A stretch of DNA of 44,549 nucleotides from Clostridiales bacterium (GTDB taxonomy: Bacteria > Bacillota > Clostridia > Christensenellales > Pumilibacteraceae). The translations under genes were made by a program, and so were the position numbers. This document shows, piece by piece, positions 31,099-39,373 of this stretch. The stretch is from the NCBI GenBank assembly GCA_022508505.1, contig JAFLVC010000015.1, positions 1-44,549 on the forward strand. The letters run 5' to 3'. Below the pieces are notes generated by a model. It had not been told where the DNA came from. It did no database searches and saw nothing but the letters and a program-made list of their open reading frames with translations. The first letter of the stretch is position 1. Every line of letters begins with the position of its first letter.

Positions 31099-32198
31099 TT
31101 AAAACCGTATCGGCGTCTCCGCATATCACAAATCCGCGCAATACGACGCGCAGAATAATGATCGACGTTTTGATCGCGCTTTTTCCGTGCTTTGTTGCGG
31201 CGACCGTTTTTTACGGCTACCACGTCGTCATAAACCTTTTCACGTGCCTTGTGTTCTGCTTCGGCACCGAGCTTCTTTACGGGCTCATAATAAGCAAAAA
31301 GTTCAGCCGCGAGGGCGTTAAAGAATCGAGCGTGTGGGACTTGTCGTTTGCAGTGACGGCTACGATATTGGCGCTCAATCTTCCCGCAGTCATGACCGTC
31401 GACGGGTGGGGCGTGAACGCACTAAACGCCGACGGCGCGATAGCTTTCAGCTTCGACTCGGTGGTACTGTGCGCGCTCGGCTCTATATTTGCCGTAGCGC
31501 TTGTCAAAATGCTGTTCGGCGGTCTCGGCAAAAACTTCGCAAACCCCGCCTGCACGGGCAGGGTGTTCCTTTTGATAGCGTTCGGCACGGCGTTTAGTTC
31601 GACTGCCTCGCTGTTTGCAGACGAGCTCGCGACGACGGGTGCGACGTGGCTTGGCACAAGAAACAACGTGACGGGCTCAATGCTGCTCGATATGTTTCTC
31701 GGCAACACCGCTACGTCCGCGGTCGGCGAGACGTGTGTAATAGCGATACTTTGCGGCTACGTGTATCTGTCGGTGCGGAAGGTCATTGATTTCCGCGTGC
31801 CGCTGATGATAATAGGCTCGCTCGCGGTGTTCATATTCCTGTTCGACGTCGTGCCCGGCACTTCGGGCGCCGACATGTTCTACTCGCTCGTCGCGCACGT
31901 CATGTCGGGCGGACTGCTGTTCGGCGCAGTGTTCATGGCGACAGACTACGCGACAAGCCCCAATACGTTTTTGGGAAGCGCAATATACGCCGTCGGTATA
32001 GGACTTATAACGGCGCTCATTCGCGCTTTCGGAAAATACCCCGAGGGCTTTTCGTTTGCGCTTCTCATCATGAACCTCGTCGTTCCGCTAATCGATAAGT
32101 ACATATTGCCGAGGCCGTTCGGGTACGTAAAGCCCGTAAAGCAAAGCAAAGCAAAGGCGAGTAACGGACAAAAAGAGAAGGAGGGCGAAAAAGCATGA
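31095..32198 (+). CDS. rnfD: Rnf complex subunit D
   Basis: A 367-residue membrane subunit with about ten hydrophobic segments. ISPHITNPRNTTR-type opening (SASPHITNPRNTTRR), and the flavinylation site TTGATWLG, where the last Thr would carry FMN placed by an ApbE enzyme. The start is GTG at 31095, overlapping the rnfC stop, with AGGAG upstream. The C-terminus is Lys-rich and cytoplasmic. Confidence 0.94.
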   Translation: MIKTVSASPHITNPRNTTRRIMIDVLIALFPCFVAATVFYGYHVVINLFTCLVFCFGTELLYGLIISKKFSREGVKESSVWDLSFAVTATILALNLPAVMTVDGWGVNALNADGAIAFSFDSVVLCALGSIFAVALVKMLFGGLGKNFANPACTGRVFLLIAFGTAFSSTASLFADELATTGATWLGTRNNVTGSMLLDMFLGNTATSAVGETCVIAILCGYVYLSVRKVIDFRVPLMIIGSLAVFIFLFDVVPGTSGADMFYSLVAHVMSGGLLFGAVFMATDYATSPNTFLGSAIYAVGIGLITALIRAFGKYPEGFSFALLIMNLVVPLIDKYILPRPFGYVKPVKQSKAKASNGQKEKEGEKA

Positions 32199-32872
32199 CG
32201 AAATCGCTTTCCAATGCGCTCAAATCGGTGCTCGTTCTCGTGTCGATAGCCGTCGTGTGCGTGGGCGTGCTTGCCGTGTGCAACATGTTCTTCCCGACGT
32301 ACAAGCCGACGCTCGACCTCGAAACGGCAAAGCTGATCGACAAAATCTGCCCGACGGGAGTGGGGTACAAGCGCGCGTACAAAGAAAAATATATCGTCAT
32401 GCTCGACGACAGCGAGTACGGCGGCGACCTCGCAGGCTTTAACAAGGCCAACAAGACCAATAAAGCCGAAGTGCTTGCAGTCTACGGCGAGCCCAAGGGC
32501 GAGGTGGACGGCGACGGCAAGAGCAACGTCGGCGCGTTTATAGTCGAATGCAAATCGGAAGGCAACGACAGCGACGTCGTCATTCTCGTAGCGTTCAAGG
32601 ACGGCGCGGTAGTCGGTGCGACGTGCAAAAAGCAAAACGAAAGCTATTGGAACAAGCTGCCCAAAAACCTTTTCGACGAGATTTCGAAAGAATATCCGAG
32701 CGGCTCATTTAAGAGCGTGTTCGGAAGTACGGGCGCGACGAATTCGCTTCGCGCGATAGAGCGGTCTTGCAATCTTGCAGTCAAGTTTGCGGGCAAGTAC
32801 AGGGAAAAAATTTCCGACGCGCTTCAAAAAATAGCGCTCGGCGCAGGCAGTGATACGGGGGTGAGCGCATGA
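32195..32872 (+). CDS. rnfG: Rnf complex subunit G
   Basis: A 225-residue protein with one N-terminal membrane helix (about 11-32) and an extracytoplasmic FMN-binding domain. The motif STGATNSL (about residue 179) is the covalent flavin site (SGAT type). It overlaps rnfD and rnfE by 4 bp each. The usual third residue Ser/Thr (TSK) is replaced by NSL, a small deviation. Confidence 0.92.
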   Translation: MTKSLSNALKSVLVLVSIAVVCVGVLAVCNMFFPTYKPTLDLETAKLIDKICPTGVGYKRAYKEKYIVMLDDSEYGGDLAGFNKANKTNKAEVLAVYGEPKGEVDGDGKSNVGAFIVECKSEGNDSDVVILVAFKDGAVVGATCKKQNESYWNKLPKNLFDEISKEYPSGSFKSVFGSTGATNSLRAIERSCNLAVKFAGKYREKISDALQKIALGAGSDTGVSA

Positions 32873-33477
32873 CAAAAGATGAATTCAAAAAGACCGCGCT
32901 CGGCGGACTTACCAATAACCCCGTTTTTGTGCTTGTTCTCGGTATGTGCCCGACGATAGCAAAGTCGGACAATATAATAAACGCGCTGTCGCTCGGAATC
33001 TGCACGGCGTTCGTCTTGGTGTTTTCCAACGTGATAATCTCTGCGCTTCGCAAGGTGATACCGGACAAGGTGCACCTTCCTGCGTACATAATCATAATAG
33101 CGTCGCTCGTAACATTCGTACAGATGATTGTAAAATCGTTCATGCCCGAGCTGAACGACAGCATAGGCGCGTTTATTGCGCTAATCACCGTAAACTGCAT
33201 AATACTCGGTCGTGCGGAGTCGTTTGCGGGCAAGAACAAGGTGTTGCCGTCTTTCATCGACGGGCTGAGCATGGGACTCGGGTTTATCGTTTCGATAACT
33301 CTTTTGGGCTCTATACGCCAGCTTTTGACAATGGCGTTCGGCAGCGGATTTTTCGACAAGACGATGGGCGGATTTATAGTGCTCGGACTGCTGATGGCGG
33401 CGTTCAACCGCATATTCGACGCCGTAAAACAGTACCGCAAGCGCCGCACTCCGCTCATCGAAAGGGAGGCGGTGTAG
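32869..33477 (+). CDS. rnfE: Rnf complex subunit E
   Basis: A 202-residue membrane protein with six hydrophobic segments. LGMCPTIAKSDNIINALSLGICTAFVLVFSNVIIS includes the family's conserved Cys, and NCIILGRAESFA is the second signature. RnfE and RnfA form the paired membrane core with an Fe-S centre between their conserved Cys residues. Confidence 0.94.
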   Translation: MTKDEFKKTALGGLTNNPVFVLVLGMCPTIAKSDNIINALSLGICTAFVLVFSNVIISALRKVIPDKVHLPAYIIIIASLVTFVQMIVKSFMPELNDSIGAFIALITVNCIILGRAESFAGKNKVLPSFIDGLSMGLGFIVSITLLGSIRQLLTMAFGSGFFDKTMGGFIVLGLLMAAFNRIFDAVKQYRKRRTPLIEREAV

Positions 33478-33478
33478 T

Positions 33479-34072
33479 ATGGATTACTTTATAGGCATCG
33501 TCTCGATAGTCATTTCGGGAATACTTACTAACAACATTGTGCTCAATCAGAGCATCGGTATTTGCCCATTCCTCGGCGTCAGCAAGAAAACGCAGTCGGC
33601 GGTGGGCATGGGGCTTGCCGTAACATTTGTGATAACGGTGTCGACGTCGGTGTGCTGGCTGTTGTATTCGTTGGTGCTCGAGCCGCTCGACATAGGCTAT
33701 CTCAGCACAATCGCGTTCATTTTGGTAATAGCGTCGCTCGTCCAGCTTTTGGACATCGTGCTCAAAAAGACGTCGCCGACGCTGTATAACTCGCTCGGCG
33801 TGTACCTCGCGCTCATTACGACCAACTGCGCGGTGCTCGGCACGGCAAACTCGGCGGTCATACTTGACAGCCTCGACTTTTTCCAGTCGCTCATGACAGG
33901 ACTTTCGATAGGTCTCGGCTTTACGGTTGCGCTTATTCTCATGGCGGGAATACGCGAAAAGCAAGCGCTGTACGACGTGCCGCGCCCGTTTGCGGGCTTC
34001 CCGATAGCGCTCGTCACGGCGGGAATAATGGCGATGGCGTTTTACGGATTTTCGGGACTGTCGTTTGTGTAG
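33479..34072 (+). CDS. rnfA: Rnf complex subunit A
   Basis: A 197-residue membrane protein homologous to RnfE: NNIVLNQSIGICPFLGVSK with its conserved Cys and NCAVLGTANSA. The start is 1 nt after the rnfE stop. Confidence 0.95.
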   Translation: MDYFIGIVSIVISGILTNNIVLNQSIGICPFLGVSKKTQSAVGMGLAVTFVITVSTSVCWLLYSLVLEPLDIGYLSTIAFILVIASLVQLLDIVLKKTSPTLYNSLGVYLALITTNCAVLGTANSAVILDSLDFFQSLMTGLSIGLGFTVALILMAGIREKQALYDVPRPFAGFPIALVTAGIMAMAFYGFSGLSFV

Positions 34073-34081
34073 GTGAGTAGT

Positions 34082-34939
34082 ATGCCGATATTTTTAAACA
34101 TCATAGTTCCCATACTGATAGTCGCGGCGCTCGCCGGAATATTTGCGTTCTGTCTGTCGTTTCTCGGCGATAAGCTCGCAGTCGACCGCGACGCGCGCAT
34201 CGACGACATCGAAAGAAACCTCGCCGGCGCCAACTGCGGCGGCTGCGGGTATCCGGGCTGCGCGCAGTTCGCGGAGGCCCTTTTCCGCGGCGAGACCGAG
34301 CTTTCGCGCTGCAACCCCACGCCGCCCGAAAACAAAAAGAACATCGCCGAAATCCTCGGCATGGGCGCTTTCGAGAGCGAGCAGACCGTCGCCGTCGTGC
34401 ACTGCGCGGGCGGCAACCGCGCCGCAGATAAGTATTCGTATCAAGGCTTCGGCGATTGCAGGACGGCGGAGATAATCGCAGGCGGTAGCAAGGCGTGCGA
34501 GTACGGCTGTATGGGGCTCTGTACCTGCGTCCACTCGTGTCGCAACCAGAGCGTGTCGATATGTAAGGACACGGGCGTATCGGTAGTCGACCGTGAAAAC
34601 TGCACGTCGTGCGGCGCGTGCGTCGCGGCGTGCCCCAAAAAGATTATAGGCAGAATACCAAAGACCGCCAGACTTTACATAGCCTGTTCCAACCTGACGA
34701 AGGGCAAAGAAGTCGTCAACGTGTGTAAGGTGGGCTGTATCGCGTGCGGAAAGTGCGAAAAAGGCTGTCCCAAGGGCGCGATTACGCTTGCCGACAACCT
34801 CGCCGCAATAGACTACAACAAGTGTATCGGCTGTATGAAGTGTGCCGCCGACTGCCCGCGCGGCTGCATACTCCCGATAGGCGACGGCGTAAGAAGGCTG
34901 GAAAAAGTAAAAGCGGCACGAGCAAAAAAGCAACAGTAA
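34082..34939 (+). CDS. rnfB: Rnf complex subunit B
   Basis: The ferredoxin-facing subunit, 285 residues: N-terminal membrane helix, then the [4Fe-4S] motif ANCGGCGYPGCAQFA, and three ferredoxin-type motifs CTSCGACVAACP, CIACGKCEKGCP and CIGCMKCAADCP. A further Cys-rich stretch (CEYGCMGLCTCVHSC) is typical of clostridial RnfB. I start at ATG 34082 with AGGTGA 5 nt upstream; GTG 34073 is an alternative. Confidence 0.95.
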   Translation: MPIFLNIIVPILIVAALAGIFAFCLSFLGDKLAVDRDARIDDIERNLAGANCGGCGYPGCAQFAEALFRGETELSRCNPTPPENKKNIAEILGMGAFESEQTVAVVHCAGGNRAADKYSYQGFGDCRTAEIIAGGSKACEYGCMGLCTCVHSCRNQSVSICKDTGVSVVDRENCTSCGACVAACPKKIIGRIPKTARLYIACSNLTKGKEVVNVCKVGCIACGKCEKGCPKGAITLADNLAAIDYNKCIGCMKCAADCPRGCILPIGDGVRRLEKVKAARAKKQQ

Positions 34940-34943
34940 AACG

Positions 34944-34983
34944 ACAACAAAAAAGGAGCCGAAACGCTCCTTTTTTTGTTGTT
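34944..34983 (+). terminator. Terminator of the rnf operon
   Basis: The AACAACAAAAAAGGAGC arm pairs with GCTCCTTTTTTTGTTGTT around a 6-nt loop, with the T-run inside the stem. Confidence 0.9.
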
Positions 34984-34999
34984 AAATTCGTCACACAAC

Positions 35000-35188
35000 T
35001 CGTCGGGTGTAACGCAAACCGAATAACGGCAGTTCACACACGACAAATATCCAATCTGTGATTGGTCGGGTGAAATGCAAAATGCTTACTGCAGCCCACA
35101 CACGACAAATATCAATCTGTAATTGGTCGGGTGCAACCCTTATATCACCGTTGCAGTCTACACACGACAAATATACAACCTGTGGTTG
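35000..35188 (+). repeat. Three tandem ~62-bp intergenic repeat units at the gdhA 3' end
   Basis: Units start with TCGGGTG at 35003, 35066 and 35127 (lengths 63, 61 and 62). Each contains CACACGACAAATAT and an inverted pair such as CCAATctgtgATTGG; TCGGGTGT can pair with ACACACGA. The third unit ends at the base before the gdhA stop codon. Single copies occur at 13979, 15142 and 29694. Confidence 0.8.
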
Positions 35189-36532
<1,344 letters not shown>

Positions 36533-36554
36533 TTATTCATTTTCGATTAAGTAA

Positions 36555-36583
36555 ATTTTATCATTTTTCCGTATGTGTGTCAA
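36555..36583 (-). promoter_or_regulatory. Promoter of gdhA
   Basis: Minus strand TTGACA (36578-36583), 17-nt spacer, TAAAAT (36555-36560), then a leader of about 30 nt with a good SD. The 36584-36776 stretch between the two divergent promoters is AT-rich and shows nothing else I can name. Confidence 0.85.
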
Positions 36584-36776
36584 ACGTATGAAATGTATGA
36601 AAACAAGTTTTTTCGGGCTGCAAAACCGCAGTATATTATAATAACTTATTTCATCATGCGGTGTGTTTTTTCATAACTAAATTGAATTTTTGGCTTATAA
36701 TAAGATAAAATGTCCTAAATTGCAGTCAAATGTGTACGATTTCGGTGTGTTTTGAGGCTTGCGTTGAAAACTGCGA

Positions 36777-36806
36777 TTGACCGCGTTCGTCGCCGAATGG
36801 TATAAT
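36777..36806 (+). promoter_or_regulatory. Promoter of the degV group
   Basis: TTGACC (36777-36782), 18-nt spacer, TATAAT (36801-36806), then a leader of about 38 nt. Confidence 0.75.
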
Positions 36807-36851
36807 AAATATGCGTAAAGCTAAATATTATAAATCAAAAAAGGCGACGGT

Positions 36852-37694
36852 ATGGTAAATTTTGTAGTCGATTCCACGTTTGGAATCACGCGCGAATACG
36901 CGCAAAAGCATGGAATAAAGGTGGCAAGTCTCACGCTCGGTCTGGGCGAAAAGGAGTACGTCGAAGGGTACCGCGAGGATTGGGACGCCTTTTATTCGGA
37001 CTATTCAAAAGGCAAGCTCGCCGCCAAGTCGTCTCAGCCGTCGCCCGAAAAGTTTATCGACGCGATAAACGAGGCGTATGCAGATGATCCCGACGGCGAG
37101 GTCATTATATTCACTATAGGCGACCGCTTGAGCGGAACGATAGGCTCAGCCAATATTGCGGTGGCGAGCTTTCCCGATAGGAGAATAGCGGCAATCGATT
37201 CGCACAACGGCGGCGTATCGTCGTATATGTTTTTGCAAGAGATGATAAAGGCGCGCGACGGCGGCGCGAGCTTCGACGAGATAGTGGAACTAGCAATCGG
37301 CATTCGCGACAGGATTTCGACGCGATTTATACCGGCGTCGCTCACCGAGCTCGCGCGCGGCGGGCGTGTAAATAAGCTGCTGTCCCGCATAGGCAATCTT
37401 TTGAACATCAAGCCGGTGTTCGAGTACCGCGCCAACGAGCTCACCGTTCTCAGCAAGTGTTTGGGCGTCAAACGCGCGATGCAGGCGGCAATAGAAACGC
37501 TACCCGAGTTCGACCGCATAGCAATATTGTATATTTACAGCGACGAGCTCGTAGATCAGCTAAAAGAGCGGCTGATAAAAAAGTTCGAAATGTCCGACGT
37601 CGACGTGGAGCCGATGTGCCCCGTGGCAGGCGCGCATATAGGAATCGGAACTGTGGGGATAGTCACGCTTGCGAGCGAGAAAAAGTCGGAATAA
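36852..37694 (+). CDS. DegV family fatty-acid-binding protein
   Basis: A 280-residue DegV protein: FVVDSTFGITREYAQKHGI at the start, SSQPSPEKF, SGTIGSANIA, and the central Arg/Ser loop ELARGGRVNKLLSRIGNLLNIKPV. DegV proteins bind a fatty acid and some (FakB) present it to the kinase FakA; no fakA is seen. The start has AAGG 8 nt upstream. It leads a group with the deacetylase and the SSB-like gene. Confidence 0.9.
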   Translation: MVNFVVDSTFGITREYAQKHGIKVASLTLGLGEKEYVEGYREDWDAFYSDYSKGKLAAKSSQPSPEKFIDAINEAYADDPDGEVIIFTIGDRLSGTIGSANIAVASFPDRRIAAIDSHNGGVSSYMFLQEMIKARDGGASFDEIVELAIGIRDRISTRFIPASLTELARGGRVNKLLSRIGNLLNIKPVFEYRANELTVLSKCLGVKRAMQAAIETLPEFDRIAILYIYSDELVDQLKERLIKKFEMSDVDVEPMCPVAGAHIGIGTVGIVTLASEKKSE

Positions 37695-37839
37695 AACACG
37701 TCACCTGTTCTAAACATATCAAACCGCGAATATTATATCGGTGAAAAAGCGTACGGGCGGTCGCGGCAAAACTAGCCAAAAATCCGCAAAAAAAGCCGTA
37801 ATTCGCGTTTTTTAATATGTTAGGATAGGAGAAAGTCCG

Positions 37840-38607
37840 ATGAGGTTCTTGGTTGTCAAACGGTCGACGCTTATAGTTGCGGCAATCGCGGCGGTGACGT
37901 TGGCTCTTGCCATGACTGCGGTCTACTACACAGGTGCGGCGGCTATCTACAACAATGCAAGCCCCAAAAAAGTGCCCATATACTCCGTCGAAACGGACGA
38001 AAAAGCTGTAGCTCTGACGTTCGACGCGGCGTGGGGCGCCGAAAAAACGCTCGGCATCCTCGACACGCTCGAAAGTAAGGACGCATGCGCGACCTTTTTT
38101 GTCGTCAGTTTCTGGGCGGAGAAGTATAAGGACACGCTCAAAAAGCTTGCGGCGTCCGAAAGGATAGAGATAGGCACGCACTCCGCAACGCACCCTTACA
38201 TGTCGAAGCTGTCCAAAAAGCAGATGGAGCTCGAGCTCACCACGTCGCGCGAGCTCATCGAGGGTATAACCGAGCGCAAGGTCGAGCTTTTCCGACCGCC
38301 GTTCGGCGACTATTCGGACGCGCTTTTAAACACGTGCAAGGAGCTTGGGCTGTACGCCGTACAGTGGGACGTCGATTCTCTCGATTGGAAAAATCTGAAC
38401 AAGGATCAGATAACCTCGAGAGTCGTGGGCGGCGCGCGCAACGGCAGCATCATACTGATGCACAATGACGGCGCGCACACTTTGGAGGCGCTTCCGGCAA
38501 TAATCGACGGCTTGCGCGCAAAGGGTTTTAAGTTCAAGACGGTAGGCGAGCTCATTTACAAGGACAACTATACAATCGACCACACGGGCAGGCAGTCGAA
38601 AACCTGA
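37840..38607 (+). CDS. Polysaccharide deacetylase (PdaB-like)
   Basis: A 255-residue NodB-domain protein with one N-terminal membrane helix (about 9-32). Motifs: TFDAAWG (motif 1, with Ala in place of the second Asp, as in the sporulation-type PdaB group), HSATHP (zinc His), RPPFGDY, DVDSLDW and LMHND. It may trim N-acetyl groups of peptidoglycan, possibly during sporulation; the missing second Asp of motif 1 is normal for PdaB-like proteins. SD AGGAGA precedes the ATG by 8 nt. Confidence 0.88.
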   Translation: MRFLVVKRSTLIVAAIAAVTLALAMTAVYYTGAAAIYNNASPKKVPIYSVETDEKAVALTFDAAWGAEKTLGILDTLESKDACATFFVVSFWAEKYKDTLKKLAASERIEIGTHSATHPYMSKLSKKQMELELTTSRELIEGITERKVELFRPPFGDYSDALLNTCKELGLYAVQWDVDSLDWKNLNKDQITSRVVGGARNGSIILMHNDGAHTLEALPAIIDGLRAKGFKFKTVGELIYKDNYTIDHTGRQSKT

Positions 38608-38663
38608 CCGAAGCGCTCTCGGCTGCAAATACGGCAAGTAAAAGTATCAAGGAGTCAAACACG

Positions 38664-39314
38664 ATGAAAAACGCCACAAACACAGTATTTCTACAGGGCC
38701 GAGTGGGCTCTTCCGTCGAGTATTCTCACGACCTCTACGGCGAGCGGTTTTACGAATTCAAGCTCAACGTGCCGCGGCTGTCCGAGCATTTGGACGTCAT
38801 TCCCGTAACCGTTTCGGAATCGCTCGGCGAGAGCATAAAAGAGGGCGACCTTATCGGCGTGAACGGTCAGTTTAGAAGCTTCAACCGTCCGGAGGGCGAG
38901 CGGTCCCGCCTCATCTTAAGCGTATTCGCGCGCGAGATAGTGCCGCCTTCGGACGACGTAAACCCCAATTACAGCGAGCTCATCGGCTATATTTGCAAGC
39001 CGCCGGTGTACAGAACAACGCCCTTCAACCGCGAGATTTGCGACGTCCTCCTCGCCGTAAACCGCGCGTACAGCAAGTCCGATTACATACCGTGCATAGC
39101 TTGGGGCAAAAACGCACGCCTTCTCAAAACGGCGTCGGTAGGGCAAAAGCTGGAGGTTTCCGGCCGCATACAGTCGCGGCAGTACACAAAACGCCTCGAC
39201 GACGGCAGTGCGGAAATACGAACCGCGTACGAGTTTTCGATAGGCGGCGTGGAGTTCTTGAGCAAGGAAAGCGAGGTCGCGTCCACCGCCGACGAAAGTC
39301 CCGACGGCAATTAA
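38664..39314 (+). CDS. SSB-like protein with two OB-fold domains
   Basis: A 216-residue protein with two successive single-strand-binding OB folds: residues about 6-95 (NTVFLQGRVGS, FYEFKLNVPRLS, IGVNGQFRSF) and about 105-205 (SELIGYICKPP, CDVLLAVNRAYSKSDYIPCIAWGKNA, GQKLEVSGRIQSRQY). The second half is closest to ordinary SSB. The acidic C-terminal tip (ADESPDGN) lacks the classical DDDIPF. It is probably an accessory SSB. Strong SD AAGGAG. Ends at a bidirectional terminator. Confidence 0.82.
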   Translation: MKNATNTVFLQGRVGSSVEYSHDLYGERFYEFKLNVPRLSEHLDVIPVTVSESLGESIKEGDLIGVNGQFRSFNRPEGERSRLILSVFAREIVPPSDDVNPNYSELIGYICKPPVYRTTPFNREICDVLLAVNRAYSKSDYIPCIAWGKNARLLKTASVGQKLEVSGRIQSRQYTKRLDDGSAEIRTAYEFSIGGVEFLSKESEVASTADESPDGN

Positions 39315-39325
39315 ATTGAAACAAA

Positions 39326-39358
39326 AAAGCGGCGTTGTCTTACGATAACGCCGCTTTT
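39326..39358. terminator. Bidirectional terminator
   Basis: AAAGCGGCGTT pairs with AACGCCGCTTTT (loop about 10 nt) between two convergent genes. Confidence 0.88.
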
Positions 39359-39373
39359 GCCGTGTATTGACAG

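Noticed and set aside
35000-35188. Possible CRISPR array (repeat-like 37-bp blocks with about 25-bp variable parts)
   Set aside because: The variable parts are themselves related (GCAAA and GCAG at matching places), only three units exist, single copies lie elsewhere, and there are no cas genes.
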